From: a virus
DNA: 52,747 nucleotides
IMG/VR virus record: IMGVR_UViG_3300025886_000034
Coordinates: 1 to 52,747 of that record
Strand: one strand, 5' to 3'
Position numbers and translations under genes: made by a program. This document shows positions 49,949 through 52,747 of this stretch, piece by piece. Position 1 is the stretch's first letter; each line of letters starts with the position of its first letter. A model generated the notes under the pieces. The model saw nothing but the letters and a program-made list of their open reading frames with translations. It was not told where the DNA came from and ran no database searches.

Positions 49949-51575
49949 AAAATTCAACTTTCAACGGTTCGGCAAAATCCCACACCTGACCGCTATCATC
50001 TACATACTTTTCTTCTTCCAAACCATTATTTATAAAACCGACAGGTGCAACATTATTCTCTATTGCCTCTATCTGATTTTTATACATCTCCTCTCGTATA
50101 TTAATATCAGTTAGGTCTTTAAAATAAGGATCGGTGAACAGCCAAGAAAACAAAACAAGTGTCATAACCAAATCATCATGGTATCCCTCATCTGCAGAAT
50201 AACTTCCTTTGTTTTCTATGAAGGTTGATATTTCCGATATGATATCCATATCAGTTATTAAAAGTTTCTTTTCCTCAACCAAAGATTTAAATGTAGAACA
50301 TCCAATGCGTTTTATTTTTTTATCTGTTGTGATACCATATTCTGTTCTACCAGACCCACCGAAACCGCTGTTGATTTTTTGCCCAGTGCTAGATCTACTG
50401 ATAAAAAGTAAGTTTTCATACTCGTATTCATTATGTAGTATTTGGGCAACTTGCTCGGATGAATTGATTTCTACTAGTATAAATGATTCATTGTATTGTT
50501 TAGCAACAGTATGTATAACTGAAGGGTACAACAAAGGGCTAATCTTATTGTTACGGTATTTAGCAGATATTGTAAATGGAGATTGTGTAATATCAATAAC
50601 AGTAAATGCAGAATAGTCACCCCCAACACCCTTCGCGGTGTCAGCAACCAACACGTAAACGTGACCAACCTCTGGATCCTTAAATATATCCAACCCATCT
50701 TTATGCATTGTGGGTGGAATGCCTGACATTTGTGATATAACATCTGAGTTAATCAATGTCAGACTTGACCCGAGGAACTTACACAAGACTTCCTGATTGT
50801 ATTTTAGATCTCCCAGAAGTCTGCGCTGTTCGTTTGCCCACGCTTCGTCTCTGCCGGGAATTTCCCAATACGGAATAAAAAGATTTACAAAACCATTTCT
50901 GTCTTCTTCCGCATCATTCCAGAACTTCCAGAAATGATTATAACCAAGCGGAGTAGACGAGAGTAAAATCTTTGTGGTTTCACCAGAAGAAATGGTGGGG
51001 TATACAGAAGTAAAAAAGTCTTCTGCAACGTTATTGGGGATAATTGCTGCTTCATCTACGTATAGCATATTAACGGATCGCCCACGAATTGCACTGGATG
51101 ATGTTGCGGACGTGAATACTTTGGATCCGTTCTCTAATTCTATGTCACCCTTATTCCAAGTCGTAACACCTTGCTGTAACCATACAGGCAAGTGTTCATA
51201 CATAACTTGATATCGAGATAATACTTCCCGCGCTGCGGCAGCCTTATTAGCGAGGATCGCAACCGTTTTGTTTGCGGAAAACAAGGTTGTCCAAAGAATA
51301 TATGCAGCCGAAGTAGTTGTCTTTCCCTGTTGACGCCCTTCCATCAAAATAATTCTACGATTTTCGTGAATAATATTGATTTTATTCTTTTGACACTCAT
51401 ACAAATCGAACGGTTGTAATCCGTGATCAAGCGTTACAATCTTGCAATAATTTATAATAAAGTAAATAGGATCGCCAGCACATCTCATGTACTCTTCGAT
51501 CTGTTCTCTAGTAAAGTTTACTGCAACACCAGCGGCCTTTAGGTTTTGATTACCAAGATACTGTGTTGTTGCCAT
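49944..51575 (-). CDS. 17: Large terminase subunit gp17
   Basis: 543 residues (T4: 610). It powers DNA packaging and cuts concatemers. Walker A is at 80-86 (GRQQGKT), Walker B LYVDEAA with Asp174 and Glu175, and the coupling motif LSSTPLGYNHFWKFW follows. The RNase H-like nuclease domain begins with LVADTAKGVGGDYSAFTVID and ends with GYHDDLVMTLVL, giving the acidic metal ligands. It lies 3 bases after gp16, under the same unit. Confidence 0.97.
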   Translation of the reverse strand: MATTQYLGNQNLKAAGVAVNFTREQIEEYMRCAGDPIYFIINYCKIVTLDHGLQPFDLYECQKNKINIIHENRRIILMEGRQQGKTTTSAAYILWTTLFSANKTVAILANKAAAAREVLSRYQVMYEHLPVWLQQGVTTWNKGDIELENGSKVFTSATSSSAIRGRSVNMLYVDEAAIIPNNVAEDFFTSVYPTISSGETTKILLSSTPLGYNHFWKFWNDAEEDRNGFVNLFIPYWEIPGRDEAWANEQRRLLGDLKYNQEVLCKFLGSSLTLINSDVISQMSGIPPTMHKDGLDIFKDPEVGHVYVLVADTAKGVGGDYSAFTVIDITQSPFTISAKYRNNKISPLLYPSVIHTVAKQYNESFILVEINSSEQVAQILHNEYEYENLLFISRSSTGQKINSGFGGSGRTEYGITTDKKIKRIGCSTFKSLVEEKKLLITDMDIISEISTFIENKGSYSADEGYHDDLVMTLVLFSWLFTDPYFKDLTDINIREEMYKNQIEAIENNVAPVGFINNGLEEEKYVDDSGQVWDFAEPLKVEFL

Positions 51576-51578
51576 AAT

Positions 51579-52022
51579 TTATTTTTTCCCAATTAGCTGC
51601 TGAAGCTCTGCAGTACTCCCAACAAAAAGTGTATTACTTACGTTAGTAACCCCAGACGCCAGCGCATCTTTCGCATCTTCTTTCTTGACATCTTTGACTT
51701 TCTTCGACAAGTCTAAAAGGTCTTTGTTGGTATCAGCAATCGTTTTGATTAATTGCCCCGCAACTTCATACGCTCTTGGAGACTCGGTTTCTTTTGCAAG
51801 GTACATCATATTGGTTATAACATCCTTACCGTTCTCAATCAGCCCCTTGAGATTGTTTCTGGCATACTCATAGTCTGCTTCTACGTTCTCATTTTCTTTG
51901 CTAGAATGAACAACTTCTTGCTTTGGCTTTTCTTCTGTATAAAAATCTTCTTCGCTTATTTCGATGATACCATTGTCAATATTCAAGAAATCACTTATCT
52001 TTTCGTCTACAGTTTTCTTCAC
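51579..52022 (-). CDS. 16: Small terminase subunit gp16
   Basis: 147 residues (T4: 164). It recognises DNA for packaging and regulates gp17. The central coiled coil (YEYARNNLKGLIENGKDVIT; MMYLAKETESPRAYEVAGQL) is the oligomerisation part of this family, and the C terminus GVTNVSNTLFVGSTAELQQL is typical. It overlaps gp15 by 4 bases (ATGA). Confidence 0.92.
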   Translation of the reverse strand: MKKTVDEKISDFLNIDNGIIEISEEDFYTEEKPKQEVVHSSKENENVEADYEYARNNLKGLIENGKDVITNMMYLAKETESPRAYEVAGQLIKTIADTNKDLLDLSKKVKDVKKEDAKDALASGVTNVSNTLFVGSTAELQQLIGKK

Positions 52023-52744
52023 GTTATTACCTCCGTAACATTAAGGCCCGCATCACCAATATAGTTGTATGTGTCAGTAGCGACATTATCATCCCATTGG
52101 AAATATGCAACCTCTGCGTTAGTGATATAATCAGATGTCGTTACAGGTCCAAACAAGTATCCCTTGACAGTAAAATCTAAATCCCAAGATAATATCCTAT
52201 TGCTACCATAATCCCCTTCGTAACTATCATCAGAAGTCACGGAGCCAAGCTCTATTGGAATATCCATAGTAGCATTGACATCAGGCAAAACCTTCATCGT
52301 CACCGTATAATCAGGTACAAAGAAAGGTAAGATTTGTTCTATAAGCTGGGTACCATCTTCAGCATTCTTAGTCAAAATACTTAGTTGGAAATTAAAATCA
52401 TATGGCACCGGAGCATATGTCGTGGGAACATTTGAGTTTACTGTGTCCAGTGTTCCCTGAAACTTAGAAAATGGATTTAGTTTTCTTGTGGGATTGTATC
52501 CCATACTTGACATAGCAAATCCTATGCGTGGTAATATAGTAGAAACAGGTCTAGTAAAATCTGGATCTGCCAACACCCTTTCGATTTGTTTTTGTTTAGG
52601 GCCATAAGAAATGGGAACATTCAGCGTCTGCGCAACAGCACCCAAAGAATCATATCTTTTGATCTGCATATCATTAAAGATATTGCCAAACATAATGACA
52701 TATCTTCTAATTGTTCCGTGATAAAAATCGTGACCAAAAATCAT
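52019..52744 (-). CDS. 15: Tail terminator / proximal sheath stabiliser gp15
   Basis: 241 residues (T4: 272), the full frame ending 3 bases from the window edge. It closes the head-proximal end of the tail and joins it to the neck. HDFYHGTIRRYVIMFGNIFN followed by DMQIKR, then VPISYGPKQKQIER and STILPRIGFAMSSMGYNPTR line up with T4 gp15 (YNSSFRRYATLMGDLFSNIQ; VPITYASKEHF; ETILPRINLHLVDFSYNAPF). The T4 C-terminal extension is absent. The preceding gene ends or lies outside the window. Confidence 0.93.
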   Translation of the reverse strand: MIFGHDFYHGTIRRYVIMFGNIFNDMQIKRYDSLGAVAQTLNVPISYGPKQKQIERVLADPDFTRPVSTILPRIGFAMSSMGYNPTRKLNPFSKFQGTLDTVNSNVPTTYAPVPYDFNFQLSILTKNAEDGTQLIEQILPFFVPDYTVTMKVLPDVNATMDIPIELGSVTSDDSYEGDYGSNRILSWDLDFTVKGYLFGPVTTSDYITNAEVAYFQWDDNVATDTYNYIGDAGLNVTEVIT

Positions 52745-52747
52745 TTA

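Noticed and set aside
50027-50034. Exact TATAAATA inside gp17
   Set aside because: It is inside coding sequence and a second exact box closer to gp18 serves better; it may add to gp18 expression but is likely incidental.
1-52747. tRNA genes, CRISPR arrays, insertion sequences, integrase
   Set aside because: No cloverleaf-like stretch with CCA-type end, no regularly spaced repeats, and no transposase or integrase motif was seen; gaps are nearly all shorter than 150 bases.

Overview
The window is a contiguous part of the genome of a lytic T4-like tailed phage (myovirus), and both ends run into further phage genes. Nearly every gene reads on the minus strand, so the biological order runs from high to low coordinates. 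Recognisable T4 orthologues are gp15, gp16, gp17, gp18, gp19 (two tandem copies), gp20, gp67, probably gp68, gp21, gp22, gp23, gp3, UvsY, UvsW, gp55, gp47, gp46, gp45, gp44, gp62, RegA, gp43, UvsX and gp41. The general style (Hsp20, Sm-like small proteins, SleB-type endolysin, staphylococcal-type nuclease, collagen-like fibre, no T4-style nucleotide modification genes, AT-rich DNA) is that of aquatic or marine T4-like phages. No photosynthesis gene, tRNA or CRISPR array is seen. The host cannot be named; near-consensus sigma-70 promoters only say that it is a bacterium with ordinary housekeeping promoters.

Layout from high to low coordinates. 52.7-46.8 kb: neck/tail and packaging genes (gp15, gp16, gp17, sheath, two tail tube paralogues). 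46.7-30.7 kb: portal, a collagen-like fibre, a Cys-rich YkgJ-type protein, four large or medium structural proteins, then the prohead core, protease, scaffold and major capsid genes. 30.6-22.5 kb: gp3, UvsY, UvsW, an Sm-like protein, late sigma factor gp55, the gp46/gp47 nuclease, and two unusual enzymes (a 2-oxoglutarate-type oxygenase fused to an acetyltransferase-like region, and a fold-type II PLP enzyme). 22.5-13 kb: dCMP deaminase, a TSPPY-type methyltransferase, the clamp and clamp loader, an endolysin, nuclease, RegA, an overlapping spanin pair, Hsp20, two micro membrane proteins and DNA polymerase. 10.6-4.8 kb: a membrane protein, a self-contained DUF262-HNH cassette, UvsX and the gp41 helicase. 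4.8-0 kb: late genes for predicted head-packaged proteins, including a ligase-like and an NMNAT-like nucleotidyltransferase with capsid-targeting-like N termini.

Regulation can be read from the DNA. Eight sigma-70-like promoters with exactly 17-base spacers precede uvsX, the DUF262 gene, hsp20, gp44, gp45, the dCMP deaminase group, gp47/46 and uvsY. T4-type late boxes (TATAAATA) precede gp18, gp20, a structural gene, gp67, gp22, gp23, gp3, hsp20 and the left-end packaged-protein genes. Five hairpin terminators are visible. This fits clamp-dependent late transcription through gp55 and gp45.

The most notable points are: a perfect 26-bp tandem duplication that frameshifts the sliding clamp gene, with the lost C terminus still intact just downstream; the cassette of predicted virion-packaged nucleotidyltransferases; the PLP / oxygenase / methyltransferase / deaminase cluster; and the DUF262-HNH gene with its own promoter, palindromic leader and terminator.
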